From an uncultured Clostridia bacterium (GTDB lineage Bacteria; Bacillota; Clostridia; Oscillospirales; Acutalibacteraceae), in assembly GCA_937884975.1 (NCBI GenBank), contig CAKZZS010000055.1:1-55263 (forward strand): a stretch of 55,263 bases of DNA. The letters run 5' to 3'. The position numbers and the translations under genes were made by a program. The notes under the pieces were generated by a model that saw only the letters and a list, made by a program, of their open reading frames with translations, had not been told where the DNA came from and ran no database searches. Positions 32,389-40,644 of this stretch are shown here, piece by piece. Each line of letters opens with the position of its first letter. Within the stretch, counting starts at the first letter, position 1.

Positions 32389-32417
32389 ATATTACATCAT
32401 TTCAGACAATTTGTCAA
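32389..32417 (-). promoter_or_regulatory. Promoter of gpx-ohrR-trxB-trxA
   Basis: Minus strand: -35 TTGACA (32417-32412), 17-nt spacer, -10 TAATAT (32394-32389). Confidence 0.82.
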
Positions 32418-32481
32418 GCATAAAATTAAATTTTTTACAATTTATTTTTTCAACTAAAATACGCAGAAGATTTATATCATT

Positions 32482-32511
32482 AAAAAAGAAGCCACGCAGG
32501 GCTTCTTTTTT
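32482..32511 (-). terminator. Terminator of the dnaK operon
   Basis: 12-bp stem AAAAAAGAAGCC / GGCTTCTTTTTT, loop of 6, T-run on both strands. It lies about 100 bases after dnaJ, beyond one repeat copy. Confidence 0.82.
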
Positions 32512-32514
32512 ATA

Positions 32515-32550
32515 ATCGGTTTAGATTCTTCGCTTACGCTCAGAATGACA
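32515..32550. repeat. GATTCTTC...AGAATGACA intergenic repeat
   Basis: Copy of the five-member family, between dnaJ and its terminator. Confidence 0.85.
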
Positions 32551-32612
32551 ATTATAATACTGTTCTGAAGCGAAGCTTCCCATTTATTTCTTCATTTTTT
32601 TAAAAGAGTTAA

Positions 32613-33749
32613 TTATTTTTTCTTCTTGCCGAAGAAACTATGTTTCGTATCCTCGCCGAAACGGCTTGTATTTCCGAGCGTTGCGTCGAACTTTTTAAGC
32701 AGCTCCTTCTGCTCGGCGGAAAGCGACTTCGGAACATCAACAATTATTCTTACAAGCTGGTCGCCCTTTCCCCTGCCGTTAATATTCTGGATACCTCTGC
32801 CCTTGAGCTTAAAAATATCGCCGCCCTGGGTGCCGGCAGGAACGTTGTACTTAACCTTTCCGTCAAGCGTGGGAACCTCAAGCTCACAGCCTATTGCAGC
32901 CTCGGCAAAGGAAATGTGCATATCGCACCATACGTTAAAGCCGTCGCGTTCAAAAATCGGATGCGGACGGACGTTTACAACTACTCTTAAGTCGCCTGCA
33001 GGTCCGCCGTTTATTCCCTTATTACCCTGACCTCGGATATTTATAATCTGTCTGTCATCAATACCAGCAGGAATGCCGACCTCGATTTTAACGCTCTTGC
33101 GGTATCTGCCGTTGCCGTGACATTTTTTGCAGGGATTATCAACAATAGTGCCCTTGCCGCCGCAACGCGAGCACGCCTTCTGGGACTGAATTACGCCGAA
33201 AGGAGTACGCTGGGCGGAGGTAACCTGACCTCTACCGTTACACTCGGGACAGGTCTTCGGAGACGAGCCTGCCGCCGCGCCCGAGCCGTGACACTCGTCG
33301 CAAATTTCAATGCGTACGGTTTCAACCTGACGCTTACAGCCCTTTGCGGCTTCCTCAAACGAAATGGTAACCGTAGCGGTTGTATCCGAGCCTCTCTGGG
33401 GAGCGTTCGGATTTGCTCTGCCGCCGCCGAAACCGCCGAAGAAGGATGAGAAAATATCGCCCAAATCAAAGTCAAAGCCCTGACCGTTAAAGGGATTACC
33501 GCCGCCTGCGCCGTAATTCGGGTCGACGCCTGCGTGGCCAAACTGGTCATACCTCGCCTTTTTTTCGGCATCGGAAAGAACCTCGTAAGCCTCGTTCGCC
33601 TCTTTGAACTTGGCTTCCGCTTCCTTGTTATTGGGATTCAGGTCGGGATGATATTTCTTTGCAGCCTGTCTGTATGCTTTTTTTATTTCGTCCTCGGTTG
33701 CGTTTTTGTTTACGCCGAGCACCTCATAATAATCTCGCTTTTCTGCCAT
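32613..33749 (-). CDS. dnaJ: Chaperone protein DnaJ
   Basis: 378 residues. J domain with HPD at 34-36; Gly/Phe-rich region with NPFNGQGFDFDLGD; four zinc motifs CDECHGSG, CPECNGRG, CSRCGGKG and CKKCHGNG; then the C-terminal substrate-binding domains. Delivers clients to DnaK and stimulates its ATPase. Last gene of the hrcA operon, 51 bases after dnaK. Confidence 0.98.
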   Translation of the reverse strand: MAEKRDYYEVLGVNKNATEDEIKKAYRQAAKKYHPDLNPNNKEAEAKFKEANEAYEVLSDAEKKARYDQFGHAGVDPNYGAGGGNPFNGQGFDFDLGDIFSSFFGGFGGGRANPNAPQRGSDTTATVTISFEEAAKGCKRQVETVRIEICDECHGSGAAAGSSPKTCPECNGRGQVTSAQRTPFGVIQSQKACSRCGGKGTIVDNPCKKCHGNGRYRKSVKIEVGIPAGIDDRQIINIRGQGNKGINGGPAGDLRVVVNVRPHPIFERDGFNVWCDMHISFAEAAIGCELEVPTLDGKVKYNVPAGTQGGDIFKLKGRGIQNINGRGKGDQLVRIIVDVPKSLSAEQKELLKKFDATLGNTSRFGEDTKHSFFGKKKK

Positions 33750-33800
33750 AATTTACTCCTGAAGGCAGGACAGTTTCCTGCCCTGCCTTGAAACGTTTAA

Positions 33801-35648
33801 TTATTTATCGCCGTCTTCAACGTCGGTGTAATCTGCTTCGTAATAGTTATTACCGTCTGTTGAAGATGTATCAGCCGCGCCGCCTTCTGCGCCCTGCTGA
33901 GCCTGGGCTGCAGCCGCTGCCTGCTTATAAAGCTCTTCGGATACCTTATAGAACTGCTGGGTAAGCTCTTCCTTCTTCTGCTTAATAGCTTCGGTGTCCT
34001 CACCCTTGAGAGCCTCTTTAAGTGCGTCGATTTTTTCCTGAACAGCTGTCTTATCGCTTTCGGGAATCTTGTCGCCGGAGTCGGAAAGAATTTTCTCGCA
34101 CTGGTAAACCATCTGGTCGGCTTCGTTTCTTGTATCAACCGATTCCTTGCGCTTCTTATCCTCCTCGGCAAATTTCTCTGCTTCCTTAACCGCCTTTTCA
34201 ACGTCCTCTTTTGACATATTTGTTGAAGAGGTGATGGAAATTGACTGTTCCTTCTGGGTGCCGAGATCCTTTGCCGAAACGTGAACAATGCCGTTTGCGT
34301 CTATATCAAAGGTTACCTCTATTTGCGGAATACCTCTGGGAGCAGGCATAATTCCGTCAAGATGGAAAATACCGAGAGTCTTGTTGTCTCTTGCAAATTC
34401 TCTTTCGCCCTGAAGAACGTGTACCTCAACCGAGGTCTGATTATCCGCAGCAGTTGAGAAAATCTGGCTCTTCTTTGTGGGAATAGTTGTATTTCTTTCA
34501 ATAATCTTTGTTGAAACGCCGCCCATTGTTTCAATACCGAGTGAAAGCGGAGTTACGTCAAGAAGAAGCAAGCCTTCAACCTCGCCGCCGAGAACGCCTG
34601 CCTGAAGAGCAGCGCCGATAGCAACGCACTCATCGGGGTTAATGCCCTTGAAAGGCTCAACGCCCGTAAAGGATTTAACAGCTTCCTGAACAGCAGGAAT
34701 TCTTGAAGAGCCGCCTACCATAAGGATTTTGTTAAGCTCGCTTGTCTTAAGTCCGCTGTCCTTGATAGCCTGACGGACGGGACCCATTGTTGCTTCAACA
34801 AGGTCAGCAGTCAGCTCGTTGAACTTTGCTCTTGTAAGAGTTGTTTCAAGGTGCTTGGGACCTGTTGCGTCAGCGGTAATATAGGGAAGGCTGATCTGCG
34901 AGCTGGTTACGCCAGAAAGCTCGATTTTTGCCTTTTCCGCAGCTTCCTTAAGTCTCTGCATAGCCATCTTATCGCTTCTTAAGTCAACGCCCTGTTCCTT
35001 TTTATATTCGTCTGCAAGCCAGTCGATAATTCTCTGGTCAAAGTCGTCGCCGCCGAGGTGGTTGTTACCTGCAGTTGCAAGAACCTCCTGAACGCCGTCG
35101 CCCATTTCAATAATGGAAACGTCGAAAGTGCCGCCGCCGAGGTCATAAACCATAACCTTCTGGTCCTCTTCCTTATCAATTCCGTATGCAAGAGCCGCCG
35201 CTGTAGGCTCGTTTATAATTCTCTTTACGTCAAGACCTGCGATTTTTCCTGCGTCCTTTGTTGCCTGACGCTGTGAGTCGGTAAAATATGCAGGAACAGT
35301 AATAACCGCCTGAGTAACCTTGCCGCCGAGATAAGCCTCTGCGTCGGACTTCAATTTCTGAAGAATCATTGCGGAAATTTCCTGGGGAGTGAATTTCTTA
35401 TCGCCGATTTCAACCTTATAATCGGAACCCATATGTCTCTTAATCGAAGAAACTGTTCTGTCGGGGTTTGTTATAGCCTGCCTCTTGGCAACCTGACCTA
35501 TCATTCTTTCGCCGTCCTTTGAGAAAGCGACTACCGAAGGCGTTGTTCTTGCGCCCTCTGCGTTTGCGATAACTACAGGCTCGCCGCCCTCAATAACCGC
35601 TACGCATGAATTAGTTGTACCTAAATCAATACCTATTACCTTACTCAT
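33801..35648 (-). CDS. dnaK: Chaperone protein DnaK (Hsp70)
   Basis: 615 residues. Phosphate loop IGIDLGTTNSCVAV at the N terminus, second signature VYDLGGGTFDVSI, third signature ILMVGGSSRIPAVQE, linker region LLLLDVTPLSLGIET, and a C-terminal lid ending in a Gly/Ala/Gln-rich tail. It lacks the roughly 24-residue insert of Gram-negative DnaK, as expected for Firmicutes. Third gene of hrcA-grpE-dnaK-dnaJ. RBS AAGGAGG. Confidence 0.98.
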   Translation of the reverse strand: MSKVIGIDLGTTNSCVAVIEGGEPVVIANAEGARTTPSVVAFSKDGERMIGQVAKRQAITNPDRTVSSIKRHMGSDYKVEIGDKKFTPQEISAMILQKLKSDAEAYLGGKVTQAVITVPAYFTDSQRQATKDAGKIAGLDVKRIINEPTAAALAYGIDKEEDQKVMVYDLGGGTFDVSIIEMGDGVQEVLATAGNNHLGGDDFDQRIIDWLADEYKKEQGVDLRSDKMAMQRLKEAAEKAKIELSGVTSSQISLPYITADATGPKHLETTLTRAKFNELTADLVEATMGPVRQAIKDSGLKTSELNKILMVGGSSRIPAVQEAVKSFTGVEPFKGINPDECVAIGAALQAGVLGGEVEGLLLLDVTPLSLGIETMGGVSTKIIERNTTIPTKKSQIFSTAADNQTSVEVHVLQGEREFARDNKTLGIFHLDGIMPAPRGIPQIEVTFDIDANGIVHVSAKDLGTQKEQSISITSSTNMSKEDVEKAVKEAEKFAEEDKKRKESVDTRNEADQMVYQCEKILSDSGDKIPESDKTAVQEKIDALKEALKGEDTEAIKQKKEELTQQFYKVSEELYKQAAAAAQAQQGAEGGAADTSSTDGNNYYEADYTDVEDGDK

Positions 35649-35704
35649 TATTTTTTCCTCCTTAGAGATAGTTTGTAATTATTTTTGTAGTAATCTATAT
35701 GAAT

Positions 35705-36223
35705 TTAATTTGCTACCTTAACCGTTGCCGGACGAAGAACCCTGTCGCCTAACTTATAGCCCTTTTCAAAAACCTCGGCTATTTCATTTTCGCCTAACGC
35801 TTCGTCCTCAATGTGCATAACCGCATTGTGAAGAAGGGGGTCAAATTTATCGCCCTTTTCGCCGAATGCCTCAACGCCCGAATCCGTCATAACCTTTAAG
35901 AACTGACCGAAAATCATTTCAGCTCCCTTTTTGTAATCTTCGTATGAAGCGTTGTCGTTATTCAAGGCTCTTTCAATATTGTCGGTTACCGGAAGGAAGG
36001 AAGAAAGCACATCCGATTTCGTATCCGAATAAGCCTGCTCCTTTTCCTTAAGCGAGCGTTTGCGGAAATTGTCGTACTCCGCAAGCGTGCGAAGAAGTCT
36101 GTCGGCTTTTTCTTCAAGCTCTTTTTTTATCTTGTCAATTTCGGAAATCTCTTCTTTTATTTCCTCGTTTTTAACTTCCTTTTCGTCCTCAACGGGCGAA
36201 ACGTTCTCTTTTTCTTTTTTCAT
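35705..36223 (-). CDS. grpE: Nucleotide exchange factor GrpE
   Basis: 172 residues: acidic N terminus, long coiled-coil helix (IDKIKKELEEKADRLLRTLAEYDNFRKR region) and C-terminal beta domain with the signature VFEKGYKLGDRVLRPATVKV. Releases ADP from DnaK. The start is 2 bases after the hrcA stop. Confidence 0.97.
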   Translation of the reverse strand: MKKEKENVSPVEDEKEVKNEEIKEEISEIDKIKKELEEKADRLLRTLAEYDNFRKRSLKEKEQAYSDTKSDVLSSFLPVTDNIERALNNDNASYEDYKKGAEMIFGQFLKVMTDSGVEAFGEKGDKFDPLLHNAVMHIEDEALGENEIAEVFEKGYKLGDRVLRPATVKVAN

Positions 36224-36225
36224 AT

Positions 36226-37263
36226 CTATTCCTCCACTGCTTCGGTCAGTAGCTTTCCTACCACCGAGGTCAGATATTTAAGACTGGGGATAAGCCTTGC
36301 ATAGTCAATATTCGTAGGTCCGACTATTCCGAGTGTTCCCGAATCCCTGCCGCCGATATTGTAACGCGAGAAAATCAGACTTGAATTTTCAAGCTCGCGG
36401 TACAGATTTTCTTTTCCGATAAGCACATTCATCTTATCCTTATGGGTTGAAAACAGGTTTGTAAGCGGCTCGCCCTTTCTTAAGAACTCCATAAGCTCGT
36501 AAGCGTTTGACGCCATCTGGCTGTGATGCAAAAGATTTGACTGTCCCTCAAGAAGCATATCGCTTTTCCCTGCCGTGGAAGCCAATTCCGAAAGCGCAAC
36601 AATAAGCGGAGTCATAATAAGAGCCTTATCGCCGAGGGATACGGCAAGCGTCTGGAGCATGGCCATATTCATTTCACTCACGGCGTTGCCTACAAAAAGC
36701 TTGTTTACAATATTGTAAAACGATTCAACAACGTCAAGCGTCAGCTCATAATCGGTCCTGACAATATTACTCTTAAGAATACCCGAGGAGGTAAGCATAA
36801 CTATAAGCGCAAGCTTTTCTCCTATCGAAACAAGCTCAACCCGTCTTATAACCGCCGCCGAATCGGACGGAGTGGTTGATACTGCAGCGCAGTTTGTCAT
36901 ATCCGCAAGAAGACTGCTCGCTTTTTCAAGCACCTTTTCGGGAGAAGCAACCGTATTTCCGAGCTTCATTTCAATAGTGCGCTTTTCGCGGTCGGACAGC
37001 TCATAATTATTCATAAGCTTATCGACGTAATATCTGTAACCGAGCTGTGAGGGAACTCTGCCTGCGGAGGTATGGGGCTGTTCAAGATAGCCCATTTCGC
37101 TCAATTCCGCCATTTCATTTCTGACGGTCGCAGACGAAACGGAAAAAGGTAAAAGTCCGAGCAGCGTTTTCGAACCGACAGGCTCGCCCGTAGCGATATA
37201 CTGTTCAATAACCGCGGCAAGGATTTTTTGCTTTCTGTCACTCAACTCCTCCACAATGCTCAC
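36226..37263 (-). CDS. hrcA: Heat-inducible transcription repressor HrcA
   Basis: 345 residues. N-terminal winged helix (RKQKILAAVIEQYIATGEPV, GSKTLL, SSATVRNEMAELSEMGYLEQPHTSAGRVPS in sequence) and a C-terminal GAF-like dimerisation domain with GIVGPTNIDYARLI. Represses this operon by binding the CIRCE element at 37288-37314, its own promoter region. Confidence 0.97.
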   Translation of the reverse strand: MSIVEELSDRKQKILAAVIEQYIATGEPVGSKTLLGLLPFSVSSATVRNEMAELSEMGYLEQPHTSAGRVPSQLGYRYYVDKLMNNYELSDREKRTIEMKLGNTVASPEKVLEKASSLLADMTNCAAVSTTPSDSAAVIRRVELVSIGEKLALIVMLTSSGILKSNIVRTDYELTLDVVESFYNIVNKLFVGNAVSEMNMAMLQTLAVSLGDKALIMTPLIVALSELASTAGKSDMLLEGQSNLLHHSQMASNAYELMEFLRKGEPLTNLFSTHKDKMNVLIGKENLYRELENSSLIFSRYNIGGRDSGTLGIVGPTNIDYARLIPSLKYLTSVVGKLLTEAVEE

Positions 37264-37287
37264 CTCTTTTTTAATGATTTATCACTG

Positions 37288-37314
37288 TTAGCACTCAAAG
37301 CCTTCGAGTGCTAA
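37288..37314. promoter_or_regulatory. CIRCE operator
   Basis: Perfect match to the consensus: TTAGCACTC, 9 nt, GAGTGCTAA. Lies 25 bases upstream of hrcA. Confidence 0.98.
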
Positions 37315-37325
37315 TCACAATTACT

Positions 37326-37353
37326 ATTATATCCAATTGTATGGAAAAGTCAA
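37326..37353 (-). promoter_or_regulatory. Promoter of the hrcA-grpE-dnaK-dnaJ operon
   Basis: Minus strand: -35 TTGACT (37353-37348), 16-nt spacer, -10 TATAAT (37331-37326). The CIRCE element begins at about +6. Confidence 0.82.
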
Positions 37354-37423
37354 TATTTTTATTTGTAAATTATTTGTGAATATTCTTTGTCTTCTGTTTT
37401 ATGTGATTTTATCCCGTCAATAG

Positions 37424-37517
37424 GATACGGGACGGGTAACCCGTCCCCTACGAATTGGTTTAGATTCTTCACTTGCGCTCGGAATGACAATGAAAAAAGG
37501 GCGGCTGAAAGCCGCCC
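37424..37517. repeat. Intergenic repeats between hrcA and the M28 peptidase
   Basis: A GGGACGGGT / ACCCGTCCC palindrome (about 37428-37447), one GATTCTTC...GAATGACA copy (37452-37489) and GGGCGGCT / AGCCGCCC (about 37499-37517). No gene seen. Confidence 0.8.
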
Positions 37518-37539
37518 CTGAAACACATTTTTTATCTGC

Positions 37540-38793
37540 TTACTGTTTTGCGCCGTTGTCGAACATTTCAAGAGCCTTGACCGTTGCCGCAAAGCAATTT
37601 GCAAGTCCCTCGGGATTCATATTGTCGTAAGTATCGCGGCGTGTGTGATAATAATCCTCTAACTTATGATTAAGTCCGGTAATACCCGTTGACCTAAAGC
37701 CTGCCTGACCAAATGCCGCGTTATCCGTAGCGCCGCCGAGCGGAGGAACCCAACCCTTTGTAACAGGTACGTCAACAGCCTTTGCCGCTTCAAGGAACAG
37801 GTCGCTTACGTCCTTGTCAGCCTTTACGGTACCGTTAAGGTCGCGGTAATTTACCATAAGATATTTCGGGTCATAAATCGTGTCATACGAGAAGAAGAAG
37901 GTCGGAACGTCCTGCCATTCGCCCTTATGAGCCTCGCACCAAGCCTTTGAACCGCGAAGTCCTGCCTCCTCGGAGCCTGTAAGAACAACCGCAAGCTCCG
38001 TGTTTTCAAGCTCAACGCCCTCGTCCTCAAGCGCCTTGAGAACGGCAATGCCCATATAACAGCCCGTAAGGTTATCGTTAGCGCCGTCAACTATTCTCTT
38101 TTCGTTCCACATAAAGTACAGACCGAACTCAAAAGGTACAAAGAGAAGTCCCCAGAGGGCGCATTTAATAAACCATTCGCCCGTTGTAGCGTCAGCGTTT
38201 ACAAGCATACCCATAAGGCCGTGATTTGCAATATATATAATGGAAACAACTATGTAGTAAATTGCGCCGACAGCACAGATAATTGCGTGAGACTCAAAGC
38301 CAACGCCGCCGAGAGCATAGTTTACGGGCCATTCCCAAGCTGCGTCGGGGTGACCGTTGAATACAAGACGCCTTTTAACCTCGCCCGTGGGCTTTTTAAC
38401 CGCGGTTACGTTGTGACCGGTTTTTTCCTTGAAAGCCTTGTCAACAAATTTTTTATAAAGACCGAACTGAAGAAAAGCAATAACAAGTCCGAAGGTAATA
38501 AGAATAACCGAAGCTAACGGGAAAACAAAGAACAGCGCTATGGAAATAAGTACAAAGGTAATTGTAAAGTAAATCCAGCCGAAGAACGAACCCGGATTTT
38601 CCTTAAAGCTTTCAATTTCCGCGCTGTCGCATCCGCAGTCCTTTTTAAGCACGTCAGCCATATATTCGCAAGCCTCTAATTCACCCTCGGAGCCGGGGTC
38701 TCTTTTCTTAAAGGTTTTGATTATATGAGTGATTTCATCAATCATATACTTAGCTGCCCAATCCTTTTTATCGATTATTTTCTGTAAATCCAT
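37540..38793 (-). CDS. M28-family metallopeptidase with inserted membrane helices
   Basis: 417 residues. The di-zinc ligand set of M28 peptidases is visible: FNGHPDAA (His and general Asp), DGANDNLTG (bridging Asp), GSEEAGLRG (Glu pair), SYDTIYD (Asp) and YYHTRRDTYDN (His). Two hydrophobic helices precede the catalytic motifs (about 70-115), and a second hydrophobic block (about 170-230) lies between the HxD and DN motifs. It therefore appears to be a membrane-embedded aminopeptidase or a related amidohydrolase. Substrate unknown. RBS AAGGAGG. Confidence 0.82.
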   Translation of the reverse strand: MDLQKIIDKKDWAAKYMIDEITHIIKTFKKRDPGSEGELEACEYMADVLKKDCGCDSAEIESFKENPGSFFGWIYFTITFVLISIALFFVFPLASVILITFGLVIAFLQFGLYKKFVDKAFKEKTGHNVTAVKKPTGEVKRRLVFNGHPDAAWEWPVNYALGGVGFESHAIICAVGAIYYIVVSIIYIANHGLMGMLVNADATTGEWFIKCALWGLLFVPFEFGLYFMWNEKRIVDGANDNLTGCYMGIAVLKALEDEGVELENTELAVVLTGSEEAGLRGSKAWCEAHKGEWQDVPTFFFSYDTIYDPKYLMVNYRDLNGTVKADKDVSDLFLEAAKAVDVPVTKGWVPPLGGATDNAAFGQAGFRSTGITGLNHKLEDYYHTRRDTYDNMNPEGLANCFAATVKALEMFDNGAKQ

Positions 38794-38831
38794 TTTTCTT
38801 CCTCCTTAACAAGAAGTAATATAACAAATAC

Positions 38832-38860
38832 ATTTTAATCAATTATCCTCAAAAAGTCAA
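38832..38860 (-). promoter_or_regulatory. Promoter of the M28 peptidase gene
   Basis: Minus strand: -35 TTGACT (38860-38855), 17-nt spacer, -10 TAAAAT (38837-38832). Confidence 0.78.
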
Positions 38861-38870
38861 CAAAGCACAA

Positions 38871-38899
38871 TTGAAAAACCGCCCTCGCTGTGTTAAAAT
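38871..38899 (+). promoter_or_regulatory. Promoter of the acetyltransferase-DUF2461 pair
   Basis: -35 TTGAAA (38871-38876), 17-nt spacer, -10 TAAAAT (38894-38899). Back-to-back with the M28 promoter, 10 bases apart. Confidence 0.78.
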
Positions 38900-38921
38900 A
38901 TCAAAAAAGGTAGGTGTCACA

Positions 38922-39524
38922 ATGACTGAAAGAGAAAAAATGAATAACGGGTTAATTTACGACCCGAACGACGAAGAAATAATGAGAGAACAGCTGTCTT
39001 ATCTTGACGCTCTGTACGAATTTAACGCGACAAAGCCGAGTGAAACGGAAAAGCGAATGGAAATTCTTTACTCACTGTTTGCCGAAATTGGCGAAGGCTG
39101 TTACATTCAGCCGCCTTTTCACTCTAACTGGGGCGGCAAGCACGTTCATATCGGCTCGTTTTTTTATGCAAATTCAAATTTTACCTGCGTTGACGACGGC
39201 AAAATATTTATAGGCGACAATGTCCTTATTGCTCCTAATGTTACGCTTACAACCGCCGGACACCCCGTCCGGCCCGAAATGAGAAAAAAGGCTCTTCAGT
39301 TCAACGCCGATATTCATATCGGCAACAACGTGTGGATAGGCACGGGCGCGGTTGTTCTTCCCGGTGTTACGATAGGCGATAACACCGTTATCGGCGCAGG
39401 CAGTATTGTCACAAAGGACATACCCGAAAACTCGGTTGCGTTCGGAAATCCGTGCAGAGTGCAAAGGCAGATAAACGAGCGCGATTACGAATTCTATTTT
39501 AAGGATAAGAGGTTTGAGAAATAA
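38922..39524 (+). CDS. maa: Maltose/galactoside O-acetyltransferase family enzyme
   Basis: 200 residues from ATG 38922; the in-frame TTG at 38871 is the -35 box. N-terminal maltose acetyltransferase domain (EREKMNNGLIYDPNDEEIM), then a left-handed beta-helix of hexapeptide repeats (IGNNVWIGTGAVVLPGVTIG) with the catalytic His in TTAGHPV. Acetylates sugars with acetyl-CoA; the acceptor sugar is uncertain. Overlaps the next gene by 1 base (TAATG). Confidence 0.92.
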   Translation: MTEREKMNNGLIYDPNDEEIMREQLSYLDALYEFNATKPSETEKRMEILYSLFAEIGEGCYIQPPFHSNWGGKHVHIGSFFYANSNFTCVDDGKIFIGDNVLIAPNVTLTTAGHPVRPEMRKKALQFNADIHIGNNVWIGTGAVVLPGVTIGDNTVIGAGSIVTKDIPENSVAFGNPCRVQRQINERDYEFYFKDKRFEK

Positions 39525-40195
39525 TGACTTTTTCAAAAGAGGGACTTGACTTTTTATTTGAGAACAAAATGAGGGACAGCAAGCCCTGGTTTGTTGAGCA
39601 CAGGGATATTTACGAAGAAAAGGTTCTTGAGCCTATGCGCGAATTGGTGGAAGCCTTATCTCCGACCATGAACGAAATTGACGCGAGAATGATTTGCGAG
39701 CCGAAAATCGGAAAATCCATTTCAAGAATTTACCGCGACACCCGTTTTACTCATGATAAGTCAATTTTCAGAGAGAAAATATGGTGCGTTTTCACGCGCG
39801 ACAAAAAGCTTTACGAGGGCTTGCCGGCGTTTTTTGTTGAAATTACTCCCGACGGCTTTTCCTACGGCTGCGGCTACTGGAGGGCAAGCACCGCTTCAAT
39901 GAACCGTTTCAGAGAGCTTATTCTTAATGACGACAAGGACTATAAGGCGGCAAGAAAAGCAATTGAAAAAAGCGATGTTTTCACCCTGTACGCCGACAAA
40001 TTCAAACGTTCGAAATACCCCTTTGAAAGCGAAAGCAAACGCGAATGGCTGGATATGAAAAATATCGGCGCTATCTGTTACAGCAACGATTTTGAGCTTT
40101 TATTTTCGGACGCTCTTTCAAAAAAACTGGCTGACGACCTTAAAACCCTTACACCGTTTTATAGATTTCTTATGAAGGTTGAAGCAGGCAAATAA
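39524..40195 (+). CDS. DUF2461 family protein
   Basis: 223 residues. Resembles DUF2461 (TIGR02453) proteins: FLFENKMRDSKPWFVEHRDIY, SRIYRDTRFTHDKSIFREK, and FFVEITPDGFSYGCGYW. The function of the family is not established. Translationally coupled to the acetyltransferase gene. Confidence 0.85.
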   Translation: MTFSKEGLDFLFENKMRDSKPWFVEHRDIYEEKVLEPMRELVEALSPTMNEIDARMICEPKIGKSISRIYRDTRFTHDKSIFREKIWCVFTRDKKLYEGLPAFFVEITPDGFSYGCGYWRASTASMNRFRELILNDDKDYKAARKAIEKSDVFTLYADKFKRSKYPFESESKREWLDMKNIGAICYSNDFELLFSDALSKKLADDLKTLTPFYRFLMKVEAGK

Positions 40196-40245
40196 AAATA
40201 TGAAAAAAGATTTATAAATATATTTATTTTTTAATTACTATATGA

Positions 40246-40251
40246 TATACT
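40246..40251 (+). promoter_or_regulatory. Possible -10 of the V-ATPase operon
   Basis: TATACT, with a weak TTTATT -35 17 nt upstream (40223-40228), about 50 bases before ntpF. Confidence 0.4.
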
Positions 40252-40303
40252 TTAAAAAGTGTGTTTTTAACACCGCTTTAAGATTTTAAACGGAGGGAAA
40301 CCG

Positions 40304-40612
40304 ATGGCTAAAGAGATTTTAGACGCTGTCAGAAATGCCGAAAAGGAATGTGAAAATATTGTCCTTGAAGCCGAAAAAAGGTCGCGCGAAATACTTGATG
40401 ACGCTTCGAATAAGGCTCGGGATATTATTTCTTTTGCCGAAAAAGAGGCAAAGGCGAAGGCTGACTCATTTTTAGCCTCGGTAAAGGAAGAAAACGAAAA
40501 AACCGTTTCCGACGCCGAAAAAGAAGCGCTCGCCGAATGCGAAAAGCTTATTTCTTCGGCCCAAAAGAACAGACAGTCAGTTATTCAAAGGGCTGTCGAA
40601 AGGTTCTTTTAA
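40304..40612 (+). CDS. ntpF: V-type ATPase peripheral stalk subunit G/H-like
   Basis: 102 residues, an almost continuous Ala/Glu/Lys-rich helix (NAEKECENIVLEAEKRSREIL), as expected of the stator stalk partner of subunit E. First gene of an operon in the order ntpF-I-K-E-C-G-A-B-D, the same as Enterococcus hirae. RBS GGAGGG. Confidence 0.85.
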   Translation: MAKEILDAVRNAEKECENIVLEAEKRSREILDDASNKARDIISFAEKEAKAKADSFLASVKEENEKTVSDAEKEALAECEKLISSAQKNRQSVIQRAVERFF

Positions 40613-40644
40613 CGGAAAAACCATTCCTTTAGCGAGGTGATATA

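Noticed and set aside
38871..38921. TTG 38871 as the start of the acetyltransferase
   Set aside because: The bases form the -35 box; the conserved family start MTEREK lies at 38922.
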